DNA from: Glossina fuscipes
Lineage: Eukaryota > Arthropoda > Insecta > Diptera > Glossinidae
Length of the DNA: 64,000 bases
NCBI RefSeq assembly: GCF_014805625.2
Contig: NW_023998464.1
Coordinates: 6,456,611-6,520,610 of the forward strand
Direction: 5' to 3'
Both the position numbers and the translations under genes were made by a program. The notes below the pieces were generated by a model, which was not told where the DNA came from, searched no databases, and saw only the letters and a list, made by a program, of their open reading frames with translations. Positions within the stretch are counted from its first letter, which is position 1, and each line of letters begins with the position of its first letter. This document shows positions 37,549 to 47,870 of this stretch, piece after piece.

Positions 37549-37894
37549 ATGAATAACGACGACGATGACATATTCAAAATTGATCCAGAGACCGCATGGC
37601 TTGAAACAGTGACAATTGGCGGCTTTCGTGTATGGCATATAATTGCCTTTTGTTTAGGGATCGTATTAAGCATAAGTAAATTTATAAAAGAAAAATGAAG
37701 TGAATGTATGTTAAGTCAATTGACTCTTTTTTTTTTTACAGTAATAATGGTTTGTTGTTGTATACGTTTTCGTATACCACGTACTAAGCAAGAAATCGAG
37801 GCCGATTACCAACGTAAACAAATTACGAAAAAATTCCACGAAAAATTGCAACAAATTAAAAACTCAGATATGGATAATATGGATTTGCAAAAAG
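37549..37894 (+). CDS. Tmie: Tmie-like transmembrane inner ear family protein, exons 1-2
   Basis: Exon 1 (37549-37675) starts MNNDDDDIFKIDPETAWLET and ends in phase 1 at ATA A|GTAAAT. A 66-bp intron ends TTTTTTTACAG, and exon 2 (37742-37894) follows, ending at a donor G|GTATTA. The joined product has an acidic N-terminus, one membrane segment (VWHIIAFCLGIVLSI, then IMVCCC) and the basic juxtamembrane motif RFRIPRTKQEIEADYQRKQI. The WRIPRTRKEIEARY-type motif after a Cys-rich membrane end is the signature of TMIE, a subunit associated with mechanotransduction channels in vertebrate hair cells; function in flies is inferred only by family. Both exons are clean. The last phase leaves a G, fitting an Ala codon next. 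A third exon is proposed at 38053. Confidence 0.85.
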
Positions 37895-38052
37895 GTATTA
37901 TAATGCATTACTACTACGTGAACGTCTATTTATCGATGTTAATAGGCATTTATGAGTACATAAGCAGATTCATGCAGATTCACTTCAACGTCAGCCAGCC
38001 CATCAATTAATTATTCAGTTTATTAACTGCGTTAATTTATTAACTTTACAAG

Positions 38053-38093
38053 CATTAGAGCAAGCAATAGAGGAAAGTCTCGGCTTCTCTTGA
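38053..38093 (+). CDS. Tmie: Possible last exon of the Tmie-like gene
   Basis: An acceptor (TTTACAAG, last base 38052) in the correct phase is followed by CA TTA GAG..., giving ALEQAIEESLGFS and then TGA at 38091-38093. After MDLQK from exon 2 this makes MDLQK-ALEQAIEESL, which fits an amphipathic helix, and a total of about 107 aa. The intron would be 158 bp. No clear AATAAA follows closely, so the real gene may continue elsewhere. Confidence 0.35.
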
Positions 38094-39653
38094 TTTGGAT
38101 TCTATTTTCCTTGTGAACTTAAGGGCCATTCCATAACTTTATTACCTATTATCCTGCAAAGCTATAAAAAATTTGTTTAGCATTTTCTTGCGAATATTTA
38201 AAAGAGTTTCGTAAATTGTATCGTCACATAAATCTGTGAGGAAAGTATAGCAAAATTTCATACTTAAAATATTGAGCAAGTTTCCGTGCATGGTTTGAAA
38301 TATTTAGCTGATGAATCGGTCCACTCATATCGTTATAAATACCAAACGCATCCACAAGAAGCCTCGATTTGAGCGGCCTTATTAATATATGCTAGACCAA
38401 AGACTTATCTATTCAACGAAGCTGGACAAGCTGATGTCCAAAGTCACTTCTAAGGCCTTTTGTGGAAAAGTTTTGGAAAATCTGAAGAGAAATTGCATTG
38501 AAGCAAACCATTTTCCGTTCCTTTTTTGCACCATATTGTTAGGCGTAAAATGGCTTTTCTAACTTTACGTGTTTTATCTCAGCACTTCTCATATTAGGTT
38601 TGCCACAATGGCTTAACGAGAAAGTTGAAAAAAAATGTACAGAAAATTATTTAGAAACCTTAAAAGGAACCTATTTACAGAGACTTGACAACACCGTTTT
38701 TACCCCACCGAGCTTGAAGAAAGACGGTTAACTAACTTTTTCCTTTGAATGTCACGACTCTGCTTGCCTTACCTTCAGCAGATCTTCTGCTCTTTTATGA
38801 ATCTTCCGTAAACTGATCATTCCTAAGCGATTTAATTATTATAATTTTGTTAATTCTTCTATCATATTTTTGGAATTTCCCGGGAATTGTGATTAAGGTT
38901 TCGTCGTCTTTATTTTACGCTACCGTCACCTGCAGCATCGCAAACGTTCATTTCCTCTTCCTCTCAGCGTTTGAGGGAATTTCATCTTCGAGAAAATTAA
39001 TTAGTTAGAAATTTCGCATTCGAAATATGCGTTTAATTTAGTTTACTTAACGATAGACAACTAAAAACACTATTTTCGGACTATACTGACATTTAAATAC
39101 CCTACACTACACATAATTGTCATCACAAGACATTAAAAATTAGATCTTTGCTATTTTGGTTATATAGATGCTTGATTTTCATGACGACCTTCACATGGCA
39201 TAGGCGTCAAAAAAGAGATCTGCTTAATTAAATTTAATACGCTCACTATTACAAACCAACTTTAGAATGCTAAATCTTTATTACTAAGCGATTTTTGTCG
39301 AGAAATATCTTTTCCATATAAAGTCTTCTTCAAAATAAGATGCTATGTAAGTAGTGGCCGAAAAAGTGATCTGACCCAATCTATTTTCAATAAGATTGTT
39401 CTTGGGACGAAAATATCTGAAAATTGCGAACCGTTCGTTGAACGCCACAAAACATGCACGGACATCAAACAAACGGTCGGACAGATAAGCTTAGGTCTAG
39501 ATTCTAGAATCACTTCTAAATCAAGCAACATAATAAAGGGTGATTCTGTCTGAAGTCTGTCGGGGTGGGGTAAGAAAACTGCTTACAACCTGCAACAACT
39601 TAAAGATTACAGAAGTGGGTATTCTTCTCTACAAGCTATTAAACATCCTATGC
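38094..39653. other. Non-coding stretch
   Basis: Nothing coding is supported. 39280-39530 has overlapping minus-strand open frames but looks like repeat DNA rather than a gene. Confidence 0.45.
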
Positions 39654-39654
39654 A

Positions 39655-39880
39655 TAATTTATTATTATTATTATCATTATTATTGTTGTTATTATTATCA
39701 TTATTATTATTATTATTATTATTATCATTATTATTATTATTATTATTATAAATTTAGCCAGAGAATAAGTTGCAAGTCCTAAAATCTTAAAAGTCTTAAA
39801 GCACTAGCATGTTGCGATTTGAAATCACGACGTTTGAATTGATAGTCGAGACTCTTACCTAAAAGGCCACTTACGCGGAT
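39655..39880 (-). mobile_element. tRNA-derived SINE, older copy
   Basis: On the minus strand it begins ATCCGCGTAAGTGGCC (39880), the same 5' end as the SINE at 6203 (ATCCGCCTGAATGGCC), followed by TCGACTATCAA (SINE 1: TCGACTAGCAA). Box B is eroded (GATTTCAAATC). The tail reads ATGCTAGTGCTTT...ATTCTCTGGCTAAATTTATA and then a long (TAA)n/(ATT)n run, now a microsatellite at about 39658-39750. It is diverged from copy 1 mainly in the head, and no clear target duplication is visible. Confidence 0.8.
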
Positions 39881-40279
39881 ATATGTATAAATTAATAAAA
39901 ATAAAATAATAAAAATAAAAAAAATAATTCAATTATTAACAAGTAAAAACATTGTAGTCAGGCAAGGCCGACAAATAAGTACCCTACACCCCACCACCCA
40001 ATACGGTTATTCGCTCGTTGTAGCAATGGTTAATCAAAAATTACACATTATTTTCATGCAAAAGCGTGCTTTTAATGCAAGCAAACTTAATTCCCAAAAA
40101 TCTTATTATTTTTCAATTCCGGTCATAGAGAAATAGAAATTATACTTTCTCTCCGTATAGGAGCTTGCTTTTCATGATAATCCTATTTGTTAGGGTTTAA
40201 AAGATGGAGCTAGGTGATCCAAATTCCCTATTGTTAATCTTTGTGGTTATTTTGTTACTATGGACGAATTTTCATTATA
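39881..40279. other. Short gap between SINE and LINE
   Basis: AT-rich, with an AAAATAAAATAATAAAAATA patch at 39897-39925. Nothing else was seen. Confidence 0.45.
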
Positions 40280-40560
40280 AAATATTATTATTACTACTAT
40301 AATTTTACGCTAATGAAATAAATTGTTAGACTGAAAAGAAGAGGACATTGAGCACTAGCAACACAGGCTATCGGCTCTATTTTACAAAAGAACACTAGAT
40401 ATTAAGGCTAATCATTTTAATAAAGCAATATATTGTATTGATATTCTTTTTTGTAGCCTACTTTAGAACGTCCACTGGATTAGTCGCTCCAAATGCAATA
40501 GTTTTAGCCAACGAAAAGTTGAGGCAGTCACAGAGAATGTGCTTTATAGTGAGAATTTGT

Positions 40561-41165
40561 TCACAATTGCAGATAGGCAACGAAAACTTCTTTAAGATCC
40601 ATTGGAGAGTTGCAATTGTACAGCCAAGGCGAACTTCCGATAATGTTTGTTAGTTGGGGGTCAATAGAAGAGTAGTGCGGATGATGGCATTGTAGATTTC
40701 CTTCTTTAATTTTCTCTTTCACTTTTCTTCCAATGTATCTGTGAAGATTCAACTTTTCCATGACAGCATCCATAATTAGGTCAGCTTGCTCATTTCCCAA
40801 TAAACGTGTATTGTAATCATATTCCTTAATTTGTTGATGGTGCCCCATCTCAAAGTCGAAGGATTCCGTATAGCTTTTAATATAGGCAAATTGTCAGTAA
40901 CAATGAGGGTTTTCAGTTTGTCTTTATGGGAGAGGTTCGCAGCGTAAAGGATAGCTCTGGCTGCGGTTGTGACAGTTGAAGCACTTTCGTGAAATATTTG
41001 ATTGGGAAGAACCTGTCCTGAAGCATCTACCATGGCACAAGCACATGACAAACGAGAAGATTTTGAGCCATCTGTGTTTAAAAGATTCCAACTGTTACTC
41101 CCCAGTATATAGTATAGGTTTTCCCAGTTTAAGGATGTTGATATTTGATTTGCAGCCATTGCCAT
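40561..41165 (-). pseudogene. LINE RNase H domain, broken
   Basis: The first part (41165-40776) has LLNTDGSKSSRLSCACAMVD, with the TDGS active-site Asp, and LIVTDNLPILKAI, matching the third-strand and helix motifs of RNase H (xxTDSxAxLxAI). After a frameshift, 40848-40561 has RLLGNEQADLIMDAV, the GNExAD motif with the last catalytic Asp. The usual second Glu region reads ARAILYAA, so Glu seems replaced. The initiation codon is not meaningful because this is the C-terminal part of a polyprotein. Confidence 0.75.
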
Positions 41166-41459
41166 AACTTAACAAGGCATAGTAGGCTTGCTTAAAACAA
41201 GCATTTTGGTAAGAAAAGCAATAGTGTTAATGTGCGCTTGGCTTTTCCGAGCAACGTATTGTGTGAAATTCGCATGTGTTAAAATAGAATTTTTGGCTGA
41301 TGATAGAACAGGTTTGTCATTGTCGGGAATTGGAGTTAAAAGCGTATTAGTCTCGATTTGCGTGGCGACAGCGACGTAAGTATTATTTTTGGTAATTTTT
41401 TGGATTCCAGTTTGATTTATTTCTCGGTGCTTGCGTCACATTTCGCCCATGCTACAGTA

Positions 41460-41640
41460 ATTTTGTTTTAATTTTAAATTTTCACGCAATTGTACATAAC
41501 ATGGGCACTGTTTGCCTAACTCCGAGTGCTGCTCATTACAATTTACGCAGAAACTACGGCAAGTGTAGGAAAACCACAGTTAGCACAAGGTGCATTATTG
41601 CATCCATTATTGCAAACCTATTTGAGTTTTTACCTGGCGC
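41460..41640 (-). pseudogene. LINE ORF1 zinc-knuckle remnant
   Basis: FCVNCNEQHSELGKQC with the following PCYVQLRENLKLK is a CX2CX3HX6C knuckle of the type at the end of I-like ORF1 proteins. Upstream, in a shifted frame, PCANCGFP is a first-knuckle CxxCG. It has the same orientation as the RNase H remnant that follows directly. Confidence 0.6.
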
Positions 41641-41700
41641 CTCCGGGGCCATAATGTCTCTTTGTTATCAGTCTACTATTCAGTAATTTAGGACAACGAA

Positions 41701-44700
41701 ACCACTCACTAGAAAAAGATTGGGAACTATTGAATAATGGAAAACGTCAAAAAAAGACTGAAAAGATACAAACTAAATACACGAAAATGTCAAAACAATC
41801 AAAAAATCGCAGAAGAAAGGAAAACACGTACTACTCAGAATGCAAGTCGACTACGAATCAAACCAATGTGTAATCTGACAAAAGATGCATAAAATATTAA
41901 AAATTATTAAATGACATCTTTTCCTGATTAGGTGCATCTCGTATGGACTGGTAAGGTTGTTTACCTTATTACTATGAACCCATGAAATATTGGAAATTGC
42001 GCCTTTATGACGGATAACTTACATCATAAGCTCATCTGTATTAAATCTCCAGCGCATTTGAGATGCGATTGCGTTGTTCGACGCGACCTTCGCCTATGGG
42101 CTACTCGTACGGGGAAATGTTTTGACGCTTTACTTAGTAGACCTCAATAAAAAATTGAAAGCGGTAAAGCAGAAATTGCTAAGACGTATCGTCTACACAT
42201 TACCATGGACTTATCGGTGCGAACTGACAACAAAACAAGTTCTTTTGCTTTTTCTCTTTTGAACTTTGCCACAATATAAAATATCAAAATTAATTTAAAT
42301 AAATCTTTAGAAGTTTGTACCATGAACCTGGATGATGCTGATAAGTCAATACGTGTATATTTTAGTGTAAAATGGCATATATAAGTACATTTTTTAAATG
42401 TTTTGAGGAGTATTCGAGGAAAAATGTTCGAAAAATAGTTGACTTTCTTGTTCGTGATACGATTGTCAGAACAGAATTGTTTGAGGGGAATTTGCCGCAG
42501 GCTGTACCTGTCACTAATAAAGCCGCTTGGTTTTTCTGCACACAATCATTTATAAGTTTGGGATAGGATGCGGATGCACAAAGCGCATTGTACTTTGCCT
42601 AACACATATCTTCACATATATTTACGTCATAAAATATGAAAAACTATATCTTTTTGCGATGCAATATCTTATTCTTCTTAAAAAAACCGTTACATTCTAC
42701 AAGCCTCAAAACATGTATCTGCATGGCAGAAGTTTCGTAAAATACAGTTTTGTCAAACAATATTTTATTCCCTATATATTTTCATCATACGAGTACGGAC
42801 ATTTTTTACCCCGTTGCTTTCTTTCTATTGTAATAATGTGGATATAGTATCGTGTGTTTATTGATTATCTGTTTAGGCCCTATGCTGCTCGGCTGCAGTA
42901 CGCCAAGTCTATCCGTCTTTTATAATGCCAAAGTGTCTCGGCATAAGACGGTCACTAATCTTAATGGTTCAGGCAGATTGAATGCCTAGTGCTATTAGCG
43001 AGTAAAACGCTTGGTTGAGCTGCTTTATGAGAACTCTGATGAGAACTGATTTTCTTTATTTTCTTAGGCACTATTTATACTAAATTTTTACACTAAATTA
43101 TTCTTATCTTATTCTAAACAGGATTGTAATTGCTTACTAAATTATCCTCAACACACACTAGATTATTCTTATATAAACAGAATTATCACTGTTTACATGC
43201 GAAGTGAAGTGTGACATTTTATTTTATCAAAAGGGTTATGCTGAAGTGGCATAATTTTGTCACACTACACTATGAACACTCTTATGTGGGAAAGAGGACC
43301 TATGTAGATGAAACTTTTCGCAATAAGTTCACATGTCAATAATTATTTCGGACAAATTTTCACCACACATATAAAACTGTTGCCAAATAAAGGCTTATTC
43401 CTTGTAAGAAGCGTAATACAGGCTTGGCAAGAATTTATAAAGGAGATCGTATTCCAACAGACTGTAACATTAAATATATTTCGATAAAATTGAATATTAC
43501 TGAGTAGTGCCGCTATAACGAATCAATATTCTAATCGACCCATTGAATTTTAATCTCTATATTTTATATCATCATACGCCTTTTTATTCGATATTCACAA
43601 TTCAAAATTAAAACTTTTAATATTGATTTTAACTAAAATACAAAATTATCATTAATTTCAGTTTCGCTCTAAATTGTTCTTTTTACAGCCATTGAATACA
43701 TGCAGTCTAACTACCTCATGAAAGATTACAGTGCGGAAAATTTACAAAAAGGTTTAAGTAAAAAAGGCGTGTATTAGCTAATAGTAAACAAAAGAGAAAA
43801 AAACAAAACGTTGCTGTCAGTATGCCTGTTCATTGAATAAAATTGACTTCTCCTCAAAATTGCCTTCCCCAAAGATTCACCAAACCCCAAAACCACGTCA
43901 AATGTACGAAAAATTTAGTTTCAACTAAGTGAAAATTAACTTTCAGCTACGTGATTATCCCCCAGATAGTTCACTTTGCTGGGCAGAAAGGCGAATAAAA
44001 ATATACTTACAACATATTGTACATTTACAAAGTTGATGTACTCACAAGAATCACACTAACTTTGACCTGACGCATTTCACATAAATACTTATCATTGCCG
44101 TGTAACAAATAAGAGAATTGGGTTTGATTCGCGTAAAAATATTCTTAAGGTAAAAAAAATAGAGAGTAATAATTCATTTTTTAAGAAAATAAAGTTTGTG
44201 AAGAATTTAATTGCATTTTTGACTTTTTGATTAATTTTGCGCAATTGCGGATTACGGGCGATATGTGAAAGTCTGCTCTAACTATTTCACATCAACTTAT
44301 ACCAACGCTTATACCAACGAATTACGGGCTGTTATCCTTGAGCTCTACAAGAGACCAGATAACAAAGAATATTTTTATAAAGAGCCGCAGTAATAATGAG
44401 CAGCATTAAGAACAGCGACGAAGTGCTTTCAAGAATAATAATGGAAAATGGTAGTGAGCGAATTTATATAATAGAAAAATTGGACGGGGTCTTAAATTTA
44501 AAACCCTAAATGGATATATAAAAATGTAGTGAGCGAATATGAACTGGTAAAAATTGTGTAAAGGAATGACCTTTGAAATGACCTTTTGCGTCCAATTTCT
44601 CTACGCGGAGTCACTCTCAATGCCACTGGCATTCATCAATCATCAAACCTGCTTGAAACTCTTTCTCGCAGGTTTTTTGCCTCTAATAGTGCGAAACACT

Positions 44701-46439
44701 GCATTTACTATGAAATCCCACAAGCGATATGCTACTAGGATGCCCCTTTTATACGAACGAATGCTCATTGTCTTATGCCAGACAATGGGTCCATATAAAA
44801 TTGCGTTTCCGTCGTGCAGCCGACTTTAACTCTAAAACGAAGGTGCTACTGGAATTGAATGAAATTGAGCGGCCTAGTTTAGATGCCATACGCCCTTATT
44901 TGGGGATTGAAAAAAAAAATTATACAATTGTTACTCTCAAAGATGTAAGATGTGCTAGCAAAAGACTCATTAAGATCAGTGTTGACAAAACGCTCAGCAA
45001 GATAAGTGTTAGTCAAGCACTCAACAAAAGTGGACGAAATTCAACACAAATTCCGTCTAAAACTCTCTTTGTAAAAAATGTAATTTCTTTTTATATTTAA
45101 CCAATAATAAAACTCATACAAACACACAAAAACAAGTATGTGAAACTATTATCATAAAAAAAATGAAATAAGGAACAATACTATATAAACGAGTGCTATT
45201 TTTCTTTGTACAACCTGTTCTTTTATACGTTTTAAATAAAAACCGCTGGGAAATTTGATATCATCGAAACCTCAACTTTATTTAACAAAAAAAAAAAAAA
45301 GAAAGAGACAGCAATGTGGAAACAATTATTTAAATGATGAAGTGACAATGGAACGTAAGTGCGGTGCATGAATATCCATACATGCCTTATGGGAACCCTA
45401 TTACGACAGTGAACATACGAAGATAAGTTTCTGCCATCACGGTAGTTGAATGCCGCTATATTCATGTCAGTAAGGATGCTTTGCAATCCGTAAGCCCAAA
45501 CCTACAATCCCGGCTGAAGTTTAATCGTAGTAATAGTACGTGTTCCATGTTTAATTTGTGAATAGTTTGGTGAAGGAAATGAGTGATGGGTATGTGTGCA
45601 TATGTGTTTGCAACAGCTGAGGTCGACTTAATAAACAAACAGATACGAACTAACGGACGAAGAACACAGCCTCAACTCTATACGCATTATGTGGCTGAGT
45701 AGTAGTGTTTCGGCATTCTAAACTGATATGCAAACTTTGGACCGGCTGTGGTAATTTTTAGAGCCGGGCTCATTAAAACCGTTGCTACGGAGACCGAAGC
45801 TTTATATCGTAAAAAGGTAGGATTTTCATTCTAAAAATTATCCCGTAATAGTGAAGTGGCAAAGAAATCTACCTTACCGAATTTGGATAAGGTAGGTCTG
45901 TTTTTTGGATACTACCGCATATAAGGGTTCTCATGAGACCTAAGTCCTTATATCCCAAAAAACCTAATTATTAATTTTCTTGTGATGAAAATATGTTAAT
46001 GATAGTAATTACATCAAAATATTAAGTGGACCTAATATCAACCACATTAGTCTATTTTTGGACCGCACTCTCTAATCTCTTCGGAAAAAGGCTTATTTTT
46101 AATATTTTACGATAAATATTAATTCATAGCAGGGTTTCAGCCAAAAACTTTAGGGAAAATGTTAGGGAATTTAGATCACATGAGTCTATTTCTTTGGATC
46201 CCGACATAGATAGGTGCTACCTCGAAACACAAACTCTTACATGGGAAGAAAATCTAAATTTAAATTTTCCAATCTGCAAACGAGCGAATACTTGGTGAAG
46301 TAGTGTAGGATATGTAATTGTCGCCGCAGAGGAACTATAATGTTTCTAATGTTCCTACTGCACGGATTTGATTGTATTTTACTTTCCATTCAATAAAAAC
46401 CATGCATTCATGATCCTTAATCCTCATAAACATTTTTTC
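41701..46439. other. Long stretch without a recognisable gene
   Basis: The open frames at 42144-42545 (-), 42527-42847 (+), 44554-44829 (+) and 44729-45100 (+) are up to 133 codons but show no domain or splice structure I recognise, and some overlap on the opposite strand or in another frame. Short direct repeats (TAGTGAGCGAAT at about 44451 and 44528) occur. I see no supported gene. Confidence 0.4.
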
Positions 46440-46474
46440 TACAGATAATGAATAAATAAAGGATCAGTACCTAA

Positions 46475-46600
46475 TTCGTCGGCTGATTACTATTTACTGG
46501 CACTGTGTACGTTATCGATAAAGAATCGTTATGTTTAAAGGAACCTTAAGAACCAATTACGACAGTGTGCTTTCGAAGAAAGAGTCATACTAATTTGTTG
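46475..46600 (+). pseudogene. Possible mariner C-terminal fragment
   Basis: One frame reads NSSADYYLLALCTLSIKNRY, which resembles the mariner LAPSDYYLFxALxxxLxGxRF block, followed by stops. The match is short, so chance cannot be excluded. Confidence 0.25.
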
Positions 46601-46907
46601 AAATGTTCTTCGCCGATATGCCTTATTTTAACAACCATACCGGGAAGATACCTTTCGCACTCGGATTTTTGGTTATCGATAGTTCACAATTCTAAGTCGT
46701 CTTCTAAGTTACTTTGTGCACTTGCATAGAAAGCATAGCCTTAATGGTATTGTTGTTTGGACCCCATACGCATCTACAAAGAGGAGCTTTTAAAGGAACA
46801 CATTTGTGTTGCATAGGATGGTTCTTCACAACATTTTTTGATTCCATTAATTTAAAAAAATTATAACATTTGCGATTGCATTAAGCTAAGAAGCGAGTAA
46901 CACATCT

Positions 46908-47700
46908 TTAAAGATTTGTACCTTGGTTGGCGACGCCGTCTTCCCAACGCCTATATATAAGAATTGCTTTTTTATGTAACTTGGTTAAAGTGAACTCGCC
47001 AAGATATAAAACTAATTTACTCTGATTTTCAAAAACTAAAACTATATTCATGTTCTCCACCCGCTCTGCGGCTTCTTCAGCATTTGTCGCTGTTTGCCGG
47101 AAGAGAGATTCAGCTCGGAGCCGCCGATTCTTTCTCATTTGCGCCACCTGCGCTGATGTCGTCGTGCCGTCATAATCCCCGTCGATCATCTGCAAGCGCT
47201 CCTCGACGCTTGGGGCTGAAGGGGACGGGCCTTCGCAATCCTCCTCGATTGTGTCCATGCACTCCTGGAAGTACTTTTCGAAAGTTGGCACCGTTGAAAC
47301 CGTTTTAAGTGTACCCATACCTTTCAACATCTAATTGATAAAGTCTTTACGTCCTTTTGTCACGGCCCCTTCCTCGAAGACCCCGAACCCATCCTCCTCA
47401 ATTAGTTTCGACATCGTCTCCGCGGCCCGCATGTATCCAAGTGCTTGCGCATACCTATGTATACGCAATAATGAGTCCTCCGAGACAACCTTTTTCGTGA
47501 CGTTGCAGACGCCGCCCGAAATGGTTCACACGTTTTGTGCGGACATTGGACGCTGCAGCTCCTCGCTTACTTTTCTGGCCAGTTACTGGTACTGGCCTTT
47601 AATCGGTCCCCGCCCGTGACACCACAAGTCGGAATACACCCGAAGTAGCCGGACATCGTGGAATTATCGACGGTGGTGGTCATATTAAACGCATCATGGA
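46908..47700 (-). pseudogene. GC-rich broken open frame of unknown origin
   Basis: From about 47697 on the minus strand, an ATG frame starts MTTTVDNSTMSGYFGCIPTC, shifts near 47585, and continues through a TGA (within QNV-stop-TISGG) and a TAG (FIN-stop-MLKG) into a 140-codon frame ending at 46908. Clear peptide segments are DSLLRIHRYAQALGYMRAAE, TMSKLIEEDGFGVFEEGAVT, VPTFEKYFQECMDTIEED and MRKNRRLRAESLFRQTATNA. The segment is strikingly GC-rich against AT-rich flanks until about 47040, where composition drops and the reading becomes KLHKKAILIYRRWEDGVANQ, which may be something else. I do not recognise the family. It could be an endogenous viral fragment, a transposon protein or a host pseudogene. 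Confidence 0.45.
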
Positions 47701-47744
47701 CATTATTCGTTTTTTCCATGGTTTCACTAAGAAAAGGAAATAAA

Positions 47745-47870
47745 CTAAGTTATTGCTACAAGCTATTTTCAATGGCTATTATCCTTGGGTCAAAATATGT
47801 CGGTGTATCAAGTTTCATTAAAGTACCTCAAAAACTGCGAACTACATTGAAAAAATCCTACATGTTCCAC
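47745..47870 (+). repeat. Dispersed repeat family A, front-half copy
   Basis: AATGGCTATTATCCTTGGGT, then CAAAATATGTCGGTGTATCA, then TTTCATTAAAGTACCTCAAAA match the minus strand of 19440-19490 and the plus strand near 19995. Confidence 0.6.

Larger units (their letters stand above)
40280..41700 (-). mobile_element. Internally deleted I-like LINE with 3' (TAA)-type tail
   Basis: On the minus strand, in order: ORF1-type zinc knuckles (about 41640-41460), then after a short broken stretch an RNase H domain (41165-40561), then a Cys/His end (LCEQILTIKHILCDC near 40570-40520), then an untranslated tail with GCCGATAGCCT (40375-40365), AATTTATTTC (40324-40315) and TAGTAGTAATAATAATATT. The endonuclease and reverse transcriptase expected between ORF1 and RNase H are absent, so several kilobases were deleted. 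An RNase H at the end of ORF2 and a (TAA)n tail point to the I/LOA group. Frameshifts make it inactive. Confidence 0.75.

Noticed and set aside
42144..42545. 133-codon minus-strand frame
   Set aside because: It is Lys/Phe/Ile/Ser-rich from AT bias, without a family match or exon signals.
44554..45100. Two overlapping plus-strand frames of 91 and 123 codons
   Set aside because: There is no recognisable motif, they overlap in different frames and no splice or promoter context was found. Unresolved rather than disproved.
47084..47619. Plus-strand frames opposite the GC-rich segment
   Set aside because: They are Ser/Pro/Arg-rich, as expected from reading a GC-rich coding strand backwards; the minus strand gives the more protein-like composition.
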